In this document: positions 38,501 through 50,344 of the stretch, piece after piece
Position numbering within the stretch: the first letter of the stretch is position 1
How the letters are laid out: each line of letters opens with the position of its first letter
DNA from: Metridium senile
Taxonomy: Eukaryota > Cnidaria > Anthozoa > Actiniaria > Metridiidae
Assembly: GCA_949775045.1 (NCBI GenBank)
Contig: OX459097.1
Coordinates: 23,928,570-23,992,569 of the forward strand
Direction: 5' to 3'
DNA length: 64,000 nt
The notes under the pieces: model-generated
What the model saw: the letters and a program-made list of their open reading frames with translations, nothing else
Told to the model about the DNA's origin: nothing
Databases searched by the model: none
Program-made: the position numbers and the translations under genes

Positions 38501-38711
38501 TAGTGCGACTACTCGAACCAAAAATATTTGTCACATTATTCACTATACAAGATAATTCTGATGACTTTTGTTGACACTTTGACATTATATTTCGACAGTG
38601 AAATTTACTGAATCATCAATTTCCTGTAATTCTATTGTTTAGATACTTGAATGTGATTGGATGATTTGTGAAAAATTTGTTTGGGTGGCCTTGGTTGATG
38701 TAGTCACACTG
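38501..38711. mobile_element. 211-bp non-autonomous relative of the 4-kb transposon
   Basis: The left end TAGTGCGACTACTCGAACCA and the right end (read in complement) CAGTGTGACTACATCAACCA are diverged inverted repeats flanked by TA. The right end continues with GGCCACCC and TCCAATCACATTCAAG, aligning over about 70 bp with the TIR of the transposon at 28965-33007. Confidence 0.7.
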
Positions 38712-39049
38712 TAATTGTTTATTCCTGAATCTTTATTTTTTTACTCATATAAAACATTTTATTGACGTCTTTATTTACAAATTTAATACGTTTCGAAGTC
38801 GTTGATGAGAAACTAAATTAGATTCAATCTGTTGCAAAATATTTTGGATATTATTTGAACACTATAGCTATGTTTCCATATAAAAACTTGCATTTTTTAA
38901 CAAGCTTGAAATATGTAAAGGAAAATGTTTAGTAAAACACGAAAAAAATACGTGATTGTACACTCGTATGCTCCATATGTTACATGTAATATCAATTTAC
39001 TAAAATGATGTATATATATTTCTTTCAATGTTCCTGACAAATCAATGAT

Positions 39050-42000
39050 CCAAGTCCAAGTTTAGAGGATGAATGAAATGGCTTACAGCACCAAAACATG
39101 GATGCAGACAGAAGAACCAACCCAAGACACCACGAAACTGCAACCCCAGAAGAAAGACTTCCTGATATCAAGACTATTAAAGCTAAGTATTGAATAAGAA
39201 CACGAAACATTTAGCCTCGACCTATAATGCAATTTTATAAAACTAGACTATTTTCGCGCGAAACTTGTAGTTGATGGTTGTGTTATGTATATATGGGTTG
39301 CTGGTGGTGTACGTGTGGGTTGCCTGTGGTGTACGTGTGGGTTACCTGTGGTGTGTAATAGTTGATATATGGATGCGAATCTATGTATTGAAAATTAATC
39401 ATGTTGACAGAGTTACGAAATCCTACAACCGAAATTCAATTCCGATATCCGATACTAAATCCGAAATAAATTCCGTTATCCGATACTAAATCCGAAATAA
39501 AATTTCGATTTTCGATACTAAATCCGAAATAAACTTCCAATATCCGATATTAAATCCGAAATAAAAATTCGATAACCGATAATCGAAAGTAAACAGTTGA
39601 CTAATAACCGATAAACCTATAGTGTAGATAGAGTATGTTAGAATAGATAGAGTAGACTATTAATTTAACATAAAATAAATGATCCATTCAAAATCTTGAC
39701 TTCAAGTAAACTACCATGCAATATCATATATACTTTATTTAGTTTTTAACTAACTTCGCCATATTTTTTTGTGAGTTATTTCTATGCTTTAGATTGTTTG
39801 CCTTTGTACGAATTTTAGTGCATCTACTCTACCTCCTTGTTACCAAGTGTTCTGGCGTGACCAAAAGACATCGTGTGACCATGTGCCCTCTTGATCAGGT
39901 AATAATTGTAAAACTACTAACTGATTTCTTCAGCATGAACTAATTTTCTCTTTTTTCTTTTGAGTATTTTGCCGTTTTAGATTGCTTGCCTTTGAACGAA
40001 CTTGCATTGACGTACCCCTGTGGTCTGAAGAAATGCCGATACACTTTATTGCTATGATGACAAGCTTTGGTTGCCTCGGCGACAAGCCTTGCCCTGGTAC
40101 TGTAACAAAGAACCACTTGATCAGGTAATAATTGTCAAACTACTAACTTATTTATTCTGCATGAACTAATTTTCTCTTTTTTTGTGAGTATTTTGCCGTT
40201 TTAGATTGCTGGACTTGACGTACCCATGTGACCTCCTCGACGTGATTGCCATGACGACAAGCCCTGGCTAACCTCGACGACAATCCTTGCCCTGGTACTG
40301 CAACAAAGAACCACTTGATCAGGTAATAATTGTCAAACTACTAACTAATTTATTCTGCATGAACTAATTTTCTCTTTTTTTTTTGAGTATTTTGCCGTTT
40401 TAGATTGCTTGCCTTGACGTACCCATGTGTCCTCCTCGACGTGATTGCCATGACGACAAGCCCTGGTTACCTCGACGACAAGCCTTGCCCTGGTACTGCA
40501 ACAAAGAACCACTTGATCAGGTAATAATTGTAAGACTACTAACTGATTTATTCTGCATGAACTAATTTTCTCTTTTTTTTTTGAGTATTTTGCCGTTTTA
40601 GATTGATTGCCTTGACGTACTCATGTGACCTCCTCGACGTGATTGCCATGACGACAAGCCCTGGTTACCTCGACGACAAGCCTTGCCCTGGTACTGCAAC
40701 AAAGAACCACTTGATCAGGTAATAATTGTAAGACTACTAACTGATTTATTCTGCATGAACTAATTTTCTCTTTTTTTTTTTGAGTATTTTGCCGTTTTAG
40801 ATTGATTGCCTTGGTACGAATTTTGGTGGATCTACTCGACCTCCTGTGTCCAAGTACTCTGGCGTGACCAAAAGACATCCTGTGACCATATGCCTTGACG
40901 TACCCATGTGACCTCCGACTTGATTGCCATGACGACAAGCCCTGGTTACCTCGACGACAAGCCTTGCCCTGGTACTGTAACAAAGAACCACTTGATCAGG
41001 TAATAATTGTAAGACTACTAACTGATTTATTCTGCATGAACTAATTTTCTCTTTTTTTTGTGAGTATTTTGCCGTTTTAGATTGCTTGCCTTAGTACGAA
41101 TTTTGGTGGATCTACTCGACCTCCTGTTACCAAGTACTCTGGCGTGACCAAAAGACATCCTGTGACCATGTGCCTTGACGTACCCCTGTGACCTCCTCGA
41201 CTTGAGTGTGGAGTGCGCTATTGTGTCGATGTACCCTCGAAGAGCCCTAGTTTGATGACTTGTATACCAGGTGATTATTGGTAAAGTTTGCTAAGCGTAG
41301 TAGTTCATGTCTCTTGACGTGACCCTTTTTCATTTACAGACTTGAATTGACAAACCAACCCAAGACACGCTGGCCATAAAGCTACAACCCCACAGAAGAA
41401 AGACGTCCTGATATCAAGACTATAAAGGCTGAGTATTGAATAGGATTGATGATGGAAACTTGTAGGTGATGGGTGTGTTGTGTATATATGGGTTGCTTGT
41501 GGTGTACGTATGGTGGGTTGCCTGTGGTGTACGTTTGGGTTGCCTGTGGTGACAGACCTCCGAAATCCGACTACCGATATCCGATATTAAATCCTAAATT
41601 CGATATCCGATAATCCGAAATAAACTTCCAATATTCGATATTAAATCCGAAATAAAAATTCGATATCCGATAATCCAAAATAAACAGTTAACCAATAACC
41701 GATAAACCTATAGTGTAGATAGAGTATGTAAGAATAGATTAAAGCTAAGTATTGAATAGGATTGATGATGGAAACTTGCATGTGATGGTTGTGTTGTGTA
41801 TATATGGGTTGCCTGTGGTGTAATTTGGGCTGCCTGTGGTGTACGTCTGGGTTGCCTGTGGTGACAGACCTCCGAAATCCGACAACCGAAATAAACTTCC
41901 GATATCAAATCCGAAATAAAAATTCGATACCCGATAATCCTAAATAAACAGTTAACCAATAACCGATAAACCTATAGTGTAGATAGTGTATATTAGAATA

Positions 42001-42060
42001 GATAGAGTAGACTATTTAACATAAAATAAATGATCCATTCAAAATGTTAACTACCATGCA
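39050..42060 (+). repeat. Tandemly duplicated block of the exon-array locus
   Basis: 39095-39760 (CCAACCCAAGACACCACGAA, CCTGATATCAAGACTAT, TATATGGGTTGC, ATCCGATACTAAATCCGAAA, ACCTATAGTGTAGATAGAGT) recurs at 41352-41730 and again from 41737 to 42060. Internally it has short ATCCGAAATAAA-type repeats. Confidence 0.8.
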
Positions 42061-42351
42061 ATATCATATATACTTTATTTAGTATTTAACTAACTTCTCC
42101 ATATTTTTTTTTAGTTATTTCTATGCTTTAGATTGCTTGCCTTTGTACGAATTTTGGTGGATCTACTCAACCTGCTGTTACCAAGTGCCCTGGCGTGACC
42201 AAAAGACGTCCTGTGAACATGTGCCTTGACGTACCAATGTGACCTCCTAGAGAAATGAATACACTACATTGCAAATGGCTATGACGACAAGCCCTGGTTG
42301 CCAAGATGACAAGCCTTGCCTTGGTACTGCAATAAAGAACCACTTGATCAG
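39793..42351 (+). repeat. Array of eight exon-like units with splice sites
   Basis: Units 39793-39898, 39981-40124, 40205-40322, 40404-40520, 40602-40718, 40801-40999, 41081-41270 and 42132-42351 each follow a pyrimidine-rich TTTGCCGTTTTAG-type acceptor and (except 41270) end CTTGATCAG|GT. Introns of about 80-85 bp contain CTACTAACTGA, a near-ideal branch point. The 117- and 144-nt units are open in one shared frame (e.g. YPCDLLDVIAMTTSPGY), but others carry stops or one-base shifts, so a protein is unlikely. A spliced non-coding RNA or decayed gene is more plausible. Confidence 0.6.
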
Positions 42352-42468
42352 GTGCATATTTTAAAAGTTCTTATCGATTTATTCAGTATGAACTTATTTA
42401 TGATTAGTATGTATTATAGTGTAATATTTTGGTTTGTCCTTAATTTGCTAATCCCTCTGTTTTTGCAG

Positions 42469-42610
42469 ATCGACTCAAACTGTGCTACTAACCTCATAAT
42501 ATTTAATTTGCTTAAGACACAGATTTAAATTATTGTAAATCGATTGTACAAATGTTACTAAACTAATGACTTGTAAAGTATATAGATGTTGAAATAAAGA
42601 AAAGCAATCA
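42469..42610 (+). other. Probable terminal exon of the 40-kb transcript
   Basis: The acceptor TCTGTTTTTGCAG at 42456-42468 is followed by about 125 nt with no long frame and AATAAA at 42593-42598. It would end a spliced transcript that includes the array. Confidence 0.5.
42593..42598 (+). terminator. Polyadenylation signal AATAAA
   Basis: Canonical signal in the putative terminal exon 42469-42610. Confidence 0.55.
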
Positions 42611-43900
42611 AGGAAAGCAAACATGGAAAGCAAAAAAATTTTTAACTCCGCCATTGCCGGTCCCAAGCCCGGATGAGAAAGGAGGAAGGTTGGCGGTAGG
42701 GATAGCATCCCTACGCCATAAAAAATGTATTTGCTTGAACCATGGGCGAGAGTACATTTTGTAAGGTGAGTCATTGTTGATTCTTTTCCAGTTTAAAGAA
42801 TTTTCCAGTTAGTTATTCAAACAAAAAGTGTATGATGCTGTTTTTATTAAGAGCTGTCCTTTTTATAATTTTACGCATGTTTTATTCCATAACTTTGTAC
42901 TCAAGACGGTGTACTAAAAGGATTATGTTAGGGAAAGGAGGACTTAGATTGTTTGTACATTTATATTTTCACTTTCAATAATCAATTTGAAAGAAAAATC
43001 CATTACAATCGAAAAACCGAAAAGATAAATTCTGAATTTAATTGAGAAAAATTGATTGTTTGTTATGATGGTGTCTGGACACCGAAAAACCTCTTTCCTT
43101 GACACTGTAATTCTCACAGTTGTGGGCTTATAGGCTTTGTATTTACAGCTTTTGTATTTTATTTCAGTGTTGCTTCTCAATGTCCAGAACATGAAATTTC
43201 AGTGTCAGTAAGAACAGATGTCAATGGGAAATAACATTTTGTGTCTCGCCAGCAAAAGGTAAATGCCTTCTAGCGTTAGTTTATAATCTATATATCTATT
43301 CCAAATACCTATGGTTATCTACTTTGTCTTTGAATTAACTGCATATGCAAACTGTAATAATTCCACAAACTTCGGTTTGCTTATCGGGTTTGTGACAAGG
43401 GTTAAATTCCTACAAACTCTTCACGTTAAAACCTCATATGCCTCGCCCATCGTTACACTGTCCTGGACGAGGGGACTCAGCGGGCGTCAAAGTATGGATA
43501 TAATTCGTATTTTCAAAAATACAACTTGCCCTAAAATATATTGAAAGTTACTTTCAATGTTCGTGGACGGACGTGTTTAACCCGTAAGACACGTACAACA
43601 GACAAATACTTGACATGAAAAAGTACTGTTATGCAAACTATAATCTCGGAACATATTATAACATATTTGTTGTCGTTTTAGAAACACATGGCTTACGTTC
43701 TTAAGTAAAGAATAAAAGTATCCAGGACATAGAATACAGGACACGGGGAAATACCATAAATGGTGAGTGACAGTAGCATTTATCGAGCTGCAGTATTAGA
43801 AACACGGTGTTAAAGGTTTTGTTTTCAAGATAGCAACATAATTCGTATGCGCATAAATGTGACAGGGTTCAATATCAAGTATTTCTTTCGTGATTGCAAT
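42611..43900. other. Intergenic sequence, no gene recognised
   Basis: A GC-richer stretch (42640-42760, with GGTCCCAAGCCCGGATGAGA) looks like an old retroelement fragment, but I cannot name it. The remainder is AT-rich without supported features. Confidence 0.4.
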
Positions 43901-45330
43901 AATTTTTTAATGTTCTGTGTCATATAACGGGCATAGCCTCGGCCAAGAAAAGGTGAAACATATAGTAATCTCCTAACACTACCGATAAAAATAAGGATAA
44001 TGTGAATACCTCGAGCGTGATATTTCGTGTAATGGGAACCTGCGTCAGCGCTTGTCCTCGAAATGAAAAAACAAAACGTCACGCTCTTTAAGTATTGTTT
44101 AGATTTCTTAGTATTCATTTTTAATTTGTATAGACAACGTGTTTCAAAGCTTTAAGAACATTTCTTACAGACATGAACCAGAGTATAACTCATTATTTAT
44201 AATGAAAAATGGAAACTCTTTCGTGATTAGTTATTTTATTTGTTCAATCTGCTTTGCCAAAAACAAAACTTCACGCTCTTTGAGTATTTTTTTGATATGA
44301 TAGTATTAATTTTTGATTTGCATAGAAAACGTGTGTTCAAGCTTTAACAACATTTTCATATAAGTATGATAAACCAGAGTATGACTCATTATATATAATG
44401 CAAATAATTTTTCGTGATTAATTTATTTTATTTGTTCAATCTACTTTGCTTTATCACTTACAAAACTTCACGCCCTTTAAGTATTGTTTTGATTTGATAG
44501 TAGTCCTTTTTGATTTGCATAAAAAACGTGTGTTAAAGCTTAAAGAACATTTCTTACAGGCATAAACCAGAGTATGACTCATTATTTATAATGAAAAATG
44601 GATCTGGAGACTTTTTCATAATAATGCCTTTATTTACACTTCATTTAAATATAAATAAATAAATATAACTTACAAAAGGGAATAATATAATATTACAAGT
44701 CTTGGAAACTTAGAGGAACTAAAGTTATCGAGCTAAGTTTCCATTGGTTTATATAGCTAACTGGAAATTATATTAAATATGACTACAACTATTATGAATA
44801 CATTGATACAGAGCATTTGAAAGCGTGGTCTACGCCATATTTAATATATGATATTTATGATATGATATTTAATATATAATTTTTGGTGATTAGTTATTTT
44901 ATTTGTTCAAACTGCTTTGCCAAAAACAAAACGTCACGCTCTTTGAGTATTGTTTTGATATGATAGTATTATTTTCTTTATTTGCATAGAAAACGTGTGT
45001 TAATTTTAAAGCTTTAAACAACCTTTTTAAACAAATATGAAAAACAAAAGGTAAAAGTCACGCTGTTTAAGTGTTGTTTTGATTTGATGGTATTCATTTT
45101 TGATTTGCATAGACAACGTGTTTCAAAGCTATAAGAACATTTCTTACACACATACACCAGAGTATCACTCATTATTTATAATGGAAAACGGATCCAGAGA
45201 CTTTATGTTGATTAGTTATTATATTTGTTCAAACTGCTTTGCCAAAAATAACGTCACGCTCTTTGAGTGTTGTTTTGATGTGATAGTATTAATTTTTTAT
45301 TTGCATAGAAAACGTGTGTTAAAGCTTTAA

Positions 45331-46344
45331 GGATATACAGGACACAATCGGGACGTTTCTTTGAAAAGCTCTTAACGCATTTAGTTTACATCATTTTCCG
45401 TACAAAGTATACATTTACTGAAAGCTTAAATGATAAAGATTACATATTTAGTTGAAGTTTTAAATAAAACTTATTAGTTTTGGAGAAATTGGGCATATAG
45501 TAAGAGAGTGTTGTCTTAGCGATAGATGTTTATTTGCAGAAGTGTTAATGTGAACGGATCAAATTTTTTGACCTTATTATTGTACATAGATTGATCTATC
45601 AAAGTGTGCCTGCGATTTGTCTTTTGGCGCTTCGTTAAGTTTTTATTCATTTTTTAAGTTCAACCTACATATTTTTCAGTGCATTCTTTAGTAAATGGCT
45701 AATATCTGACGAAAGAAAACGAAAACCAACAAATGCATGCACTCTTTGAAACTTGAGATATGTTTGAGTCATCATGACGATTTTCGCGTTAATTGGTTGA
45801 ACAATATCTGCAAATAAACCTTTTAAAGTTGTACATTTTATCAAATTCTACTACTGAGAAATTTGTAGTTTTGTTTTAATAGGATTAAAAGATTATTTAT
45901 TCGATGTTGACAAGTTTAGGCTTTCTAAGTCAATATGCGTCACGTAAGAAATATGATCCTTGACTGATCGTAACATAACCAAGACGATCTAGAACTCAAA
46001 AAACTCTAAGAACTAGTAGAATGATGAATTATCAAAATGAATATCAAAAACTTTGTATGTTGTTGCAGTTTAGTTTGGTTTTAGCTTACTTTGTTCAGTT
46101 TGTTTTCGCTGTAACAACATGATACAATGTGGTCGTGACCTCTAAGATAACAAATTTTGACAGCTCCTGTCAATATTCCAACGCATTCATTAGACTATCA
46201 AAAATGCTTTTTCATTTATATCTTCTTTGCAAACAATATTTTTGAACTCGATTTTTTATAAGGTTGTGGATTTCAATCTGTTGTTTGATTTAGTTTGTTT
46301 TTGAAAAAACGTGTACTTTGAGGTGAATTGTGTCCTGTATATCC
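45331..46344. mobile_element. 1,014-bp TTAA-flanked element A
   Basis: The ends GGATATACAGGACACAATCG and (complement) GGATATACAGGACACAATTC are flanked by TTAA at 45327-45330 and 46345-46348. TTAA duplication is typical of the piggyBac superfamily. No transposase frame is present, so it is non-autonomous. Confidence 0.83.
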
Positions 46345-46734
46345 TTAACAATGTTATACAAATATGATAAACCAGAATGACTTGTTATTTATAATGCAAA
46401 ATGGATACTTATTTTTCGTGATTAGTTATTTGATTTGTTCAACTTGCTTTTCCTTATCACTGACATCGGGTCATGGAAAGGTCAATCATATAGTACTCGT
46501 GCACTAACGAGCGTGTAATTTCGTGTAATAAGGCCCTGCGTCAGCGCTTGTCCTGAAAAAAAAAAAAAAAAAAAAACAACGTCACGCTCTTTAAGTATAG
46601 CTTAGATTTGATAGTATTCCTTTTTGATTTGCATAGGAAACGTGTGTTAAAGCTTAAAAAACAAAACATTTCTTACAGACATAAACCAGAGTATGACTCA
46701 TTATTTATAATGCAAAATGGAGACTGTTTCTCAA

Positions 46735-46915
46735 TTCAAGCGAAACTGTTTATTTAACTTATTGTATTATTTTCCATTGTCAACCACTATAAATATATTT
46801 TCTATTTCCACCATCATTCACTTGAGAATGTTGTCGCGATGACAACGTAACGTAATTTCTTCTCGTTTGTCTTCATATTAAATTGTATAAGTAAAGTTCT
46901 CCTGATTAGTGTTTC
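46735..46915 (+). other. Non-array insert, possible retroelement 3' remnant
   Basis: A non-array segment including TTGAGAATGTTGTCGCGATG ACAACGTAACG, a dyad reminiscent of Penelope-like element ends. Assignment is weak. Confidence 0.3.
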
Positions 46916-47029
46916 GTGATTAGTTATTTTATTTGTTCAATCTGCTTTGCCAAAAACTAAACGTCACGCTCTTTTAATATTGTTTTGATATGATAGTACT
47001 CATTTTTTTACTTGCATAGTGTGTTTAAG

Positions 47030-48125
47030 GTACTTGCCACGGCTATCTTTGTCCTTTTTGACAAAGAATATAAAATACTTTAAGACACTTTATGAAATAC
47101 AAAGTAGTATTCCAGATGGAGTATGAATTTAAGATTCAGTTTCTAGTAAAATTTTCTGGGGGGTGCTTAAAGGTGTTAATTAAATTAAATTTGTTTGATG
47201 TACGTCAAAATCAGGAGAATCGTTTTTTCTCGTACGGAAAAAAAGCAAATCCAAAAAAACACTTCAAATATCTATTCTACATGTTTAGGCCCATTAACGT
47301 AGTTTTAGCACCCTTGAGATTTTGAAAAATTTGTCTGTTGTTCGATATTTTCGTTACCCAAACTTCAAAAATCTGAAATTTATTACAGCGCTAAAATCGC
47401 GAGGGTGCTAAGACTACGTTAATGCATTACTATACATTTGACTTGCCTGCCAAGTTTTAAAGAGAAAGCTCTTTTAGTTTTTGAGAATTTGATTCCCCTG
47501 ATGTGTACTGTGCTTTACTAAGTAATTATGAGAATTCTAGGGCAAAATATTAACCAAAATCTATGAAATTCTTGATAATTATGTCAGCCATTTTTTTTTC
47601 CCGCCATCTTGAATATAAATCCGCTGGTTTAAAGTATTGTGGGAGCTAAAATCGAACAAATTATGCTTTGCTGTGGGATTCCTGTGTCCGTTGTTATGCA
47701 AGATGATCCTAAGCTTTTACAGATGCTGCAACGCCCCCTGGAGTGAGGCTCGCATGCTTAAACTGGCTTTAAACTGTTAAAATAACTATTTTTGTGAGTA
47801 AAATTACATCAGGTATGAATTTCTGCAAACATTCCTAAGAATTTTTGTCTCTTTTGGCCTGTAAAGACGATGTTTTTGCCAGTAATATTACAAGAATCTG
47901 TTTGTGACCTTTGGAAGTGTGAGAATTGTCACATTTCCTTAGAGATGTCACATCAATGTTAGTCTAGAACCAGTAAATCATGCAATGTTCAACTCTCTTT
48001 TTGAAGGGTTTCTAGTTTGAGAAATTTACAAAGAAAACCATTTTTGGAAATTACATGGTACAAACAAATGATTTGTCCAAAAAAAGTTTCCAAAATAAGA
48101 CATAAAAATAGCCGGGGCAAGTACC
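47030..48125. mobile_element. 1,096-bp TTAA-flanked element B
   Basis: The ends GGTACTTGCCACGGCTATC and (complement) GGTACTTGCCCCGGCTAT are flanked by TTAA at 47026-47029 and 48126-48129. No long frame exists. Different ends from element A but the same target type. Confidence 0.85.
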
Positions 48126-48149
48126 TTAAGTTTATACAAATATTACTTA

Positions 48150-49395
48150 TTTGACACCGTACAAGGACATCGCTGACAAAAGAGCACACAAAACGGCTGA
48201 CAAATGCCGGACTTAAGCACGTACATGAACTTAACAAACGGAAAGCACAGAAACATAGAAAACAACGTAAACACGACGACAACTGGGTTAAGAATATTTC
48301 TTCACGACTATTCGGTATACAAGACTGAAACACACGTACTCTCATACGGACTCAAACACTCCATCAAACCTAAACGCATGCCTACAGACACTATTCTTGT
48401 GTTGAGGCAGTCCTTATTCACCAGAAAGACATATCTGAGCCTGAAAAGGATAACATTGGATCCAGAATCGCATCTGCCGTACAATCCACCCTAGACTCGA
48501 AAGAAACTTAAGGTGTTTCCCAGTAGTTTTTTTAATAACCACACTTCCCATTCTCATTTAGCATTTTCCGAAGCTCATCGAAAATACGAAATAGTTTAGA
48601 AAAACCTATTTCCGCCATCCTTGTTTTATGCTGCCATAGCAACACCAATTAAATTGAAATAGACATAAATCACAACTTCCATCTCTGCTTTGTGTCTGGT
48701 GCAAAATACATCTTGATCAGATCAGTGAAAGTGTGACCATTAAAGAAACTATTGGGAAACCTTAAACAGAGACAAAGAGAGAGCACAACAAGAACGACGA
48801 TGACATCGTAATACTGTCGGCCGAAAAGAGAAGTGCTACTGTTGTCATGGACAAGACGTACTACTTTCGTAAGATCAACGCTCTCGTTAACGACAGACAC
48901 CTACCAACAACTGACTAAAGACCCCACATCCTCATTATAACGCAAACTCGACATCAAGCTACTCGCACTCGTGAAATCAGACATTTTGGAAAGTCGATGC
49001 AGTTACTACCGACTACGATGTTCGGTTCCTTACACACGAAAACTCTACGGACTTCCAAAACTTCACAAACCAGACATAACAATGCGACCCATAGAGTCTT
49101 TATTTTCTCACCCACTTACGAACTGACTTCCATTTTACAACCACTCGCCAACAAATCCATACATCGGTTACAATCTGACGAATTTATCGACGCCATTCAG
49201 AACGTACGTATTCCAGACAACCACAAACTTGCGTCTTTTGATGTGAAGTCACTGTTCATCAGTATTCCACTTCAACTGGCATTAAACTGTACTCATACTG
49301 TCATCACACATGCTGACGACACACCGTTACCCATACCTACGAATGACATCCTGGACTTACTTTATTTTCAAATAGAAAAGGTGTGTGTTAAAGCT
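48150..49395 (+). pseudogene. Degenerate Penelope-like retroelement (PLE) reverse transcriptase
   Basis: Pieces in different frames match the PLE order: LSYGLKHSIKPKRMPTDTIL (about 48342), IVILSAEKRSATVVMDKTYY (about 48808), KLYGLPKLHKPDITMRPI (about 49044) and DEFIDAIQNVRIPDNHKLAS then FDVKSLFISIPLQLAL (49180-49290). Frameshifts and stops separate them and the catalytic YxDD region and GIY-YIG endonuclease are absent. A dead, truncated fragment inside the 195-bp array. Confidence 0.8.
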
Positions 49396-50344
49396 TAAAA
49401 GTTCATTTCTTACAGACATAAACCAGAGTATGACTCGTTATTTATAATGCAAAATAGAGACTTTTTCTGCTTTGCCAAAAACGTCACGCCCTTTGAGTAT
49501 TGTTTTTTTTATTTGCATAGAAAACGTGTGTTACTTTAAAGCTTTAACAACATTTTCATACAAATATGATAAACCAGAATATGACTCATTATTTATAATG
49601 CAAGATGGATAATTTTTCGTGATTAAGTAATTTTATTTGTTCAATCTGTTTTGATTTAACACTGACATCAGGTCACAGAAAGGTCAATCAAATAGTACTT
49701 GTGCATTAACGACCGTGTAATTTCGTATAATGTGGGACCTGCGTCCCCGCTTGTCCTTGAAATCAAAAAAACAAAGTCACGCTCTTTCAGTGTTGTTTTG
49801 ATTTGATGGTATTCATTTTTGATTTGCATAGACAACGTGTTTCAAAGCTTTAAGAACATTTCTTACACACATAAACCAGAGTATGACTCATTAATTATAA
49901 TGCAAAATGGATACTTTTTCGTAATTAGTTATTCTATTTGTTCAATCTACTTTGCCAAAAACAAAACGTCACGTTCCTTGAGTATTGTTTTGATATGATA
50001 GTATTAATTTTTGATTTGCATAGAAAACGTGTTTTGAAGCTTTAAAAACATTTTCATATAAGTATGATAAACCAGAATATGACTCATTATATATAACTCG
50101 AATGAATAATTTTTCGTGATTAGTTATTCTATTTCTTCGACAAAGTGCTTTGCCAAAACTAAAACTTCAGGCTCTTTGAGTATTGTTTTGATAAGATAAT
50201 ATCTATTTCATACAAATTAATATGATAAACCATAATCTGACTCTTTATTTATAAAGCAACATGGATAGTTTTTCGTGATTGGTTATTTTATTTATTCAAT
50301 TTTTTTTTTTTTGCCTTATCACTGACATCGGGTCATGGAAAGGT

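Noticed and set aside
39793..41270. Repeat-protein gene with 39-residue modules
   Set aside because: Only some units share an open frame; others have stops or one-base length changes, so continuous coding is not supported.
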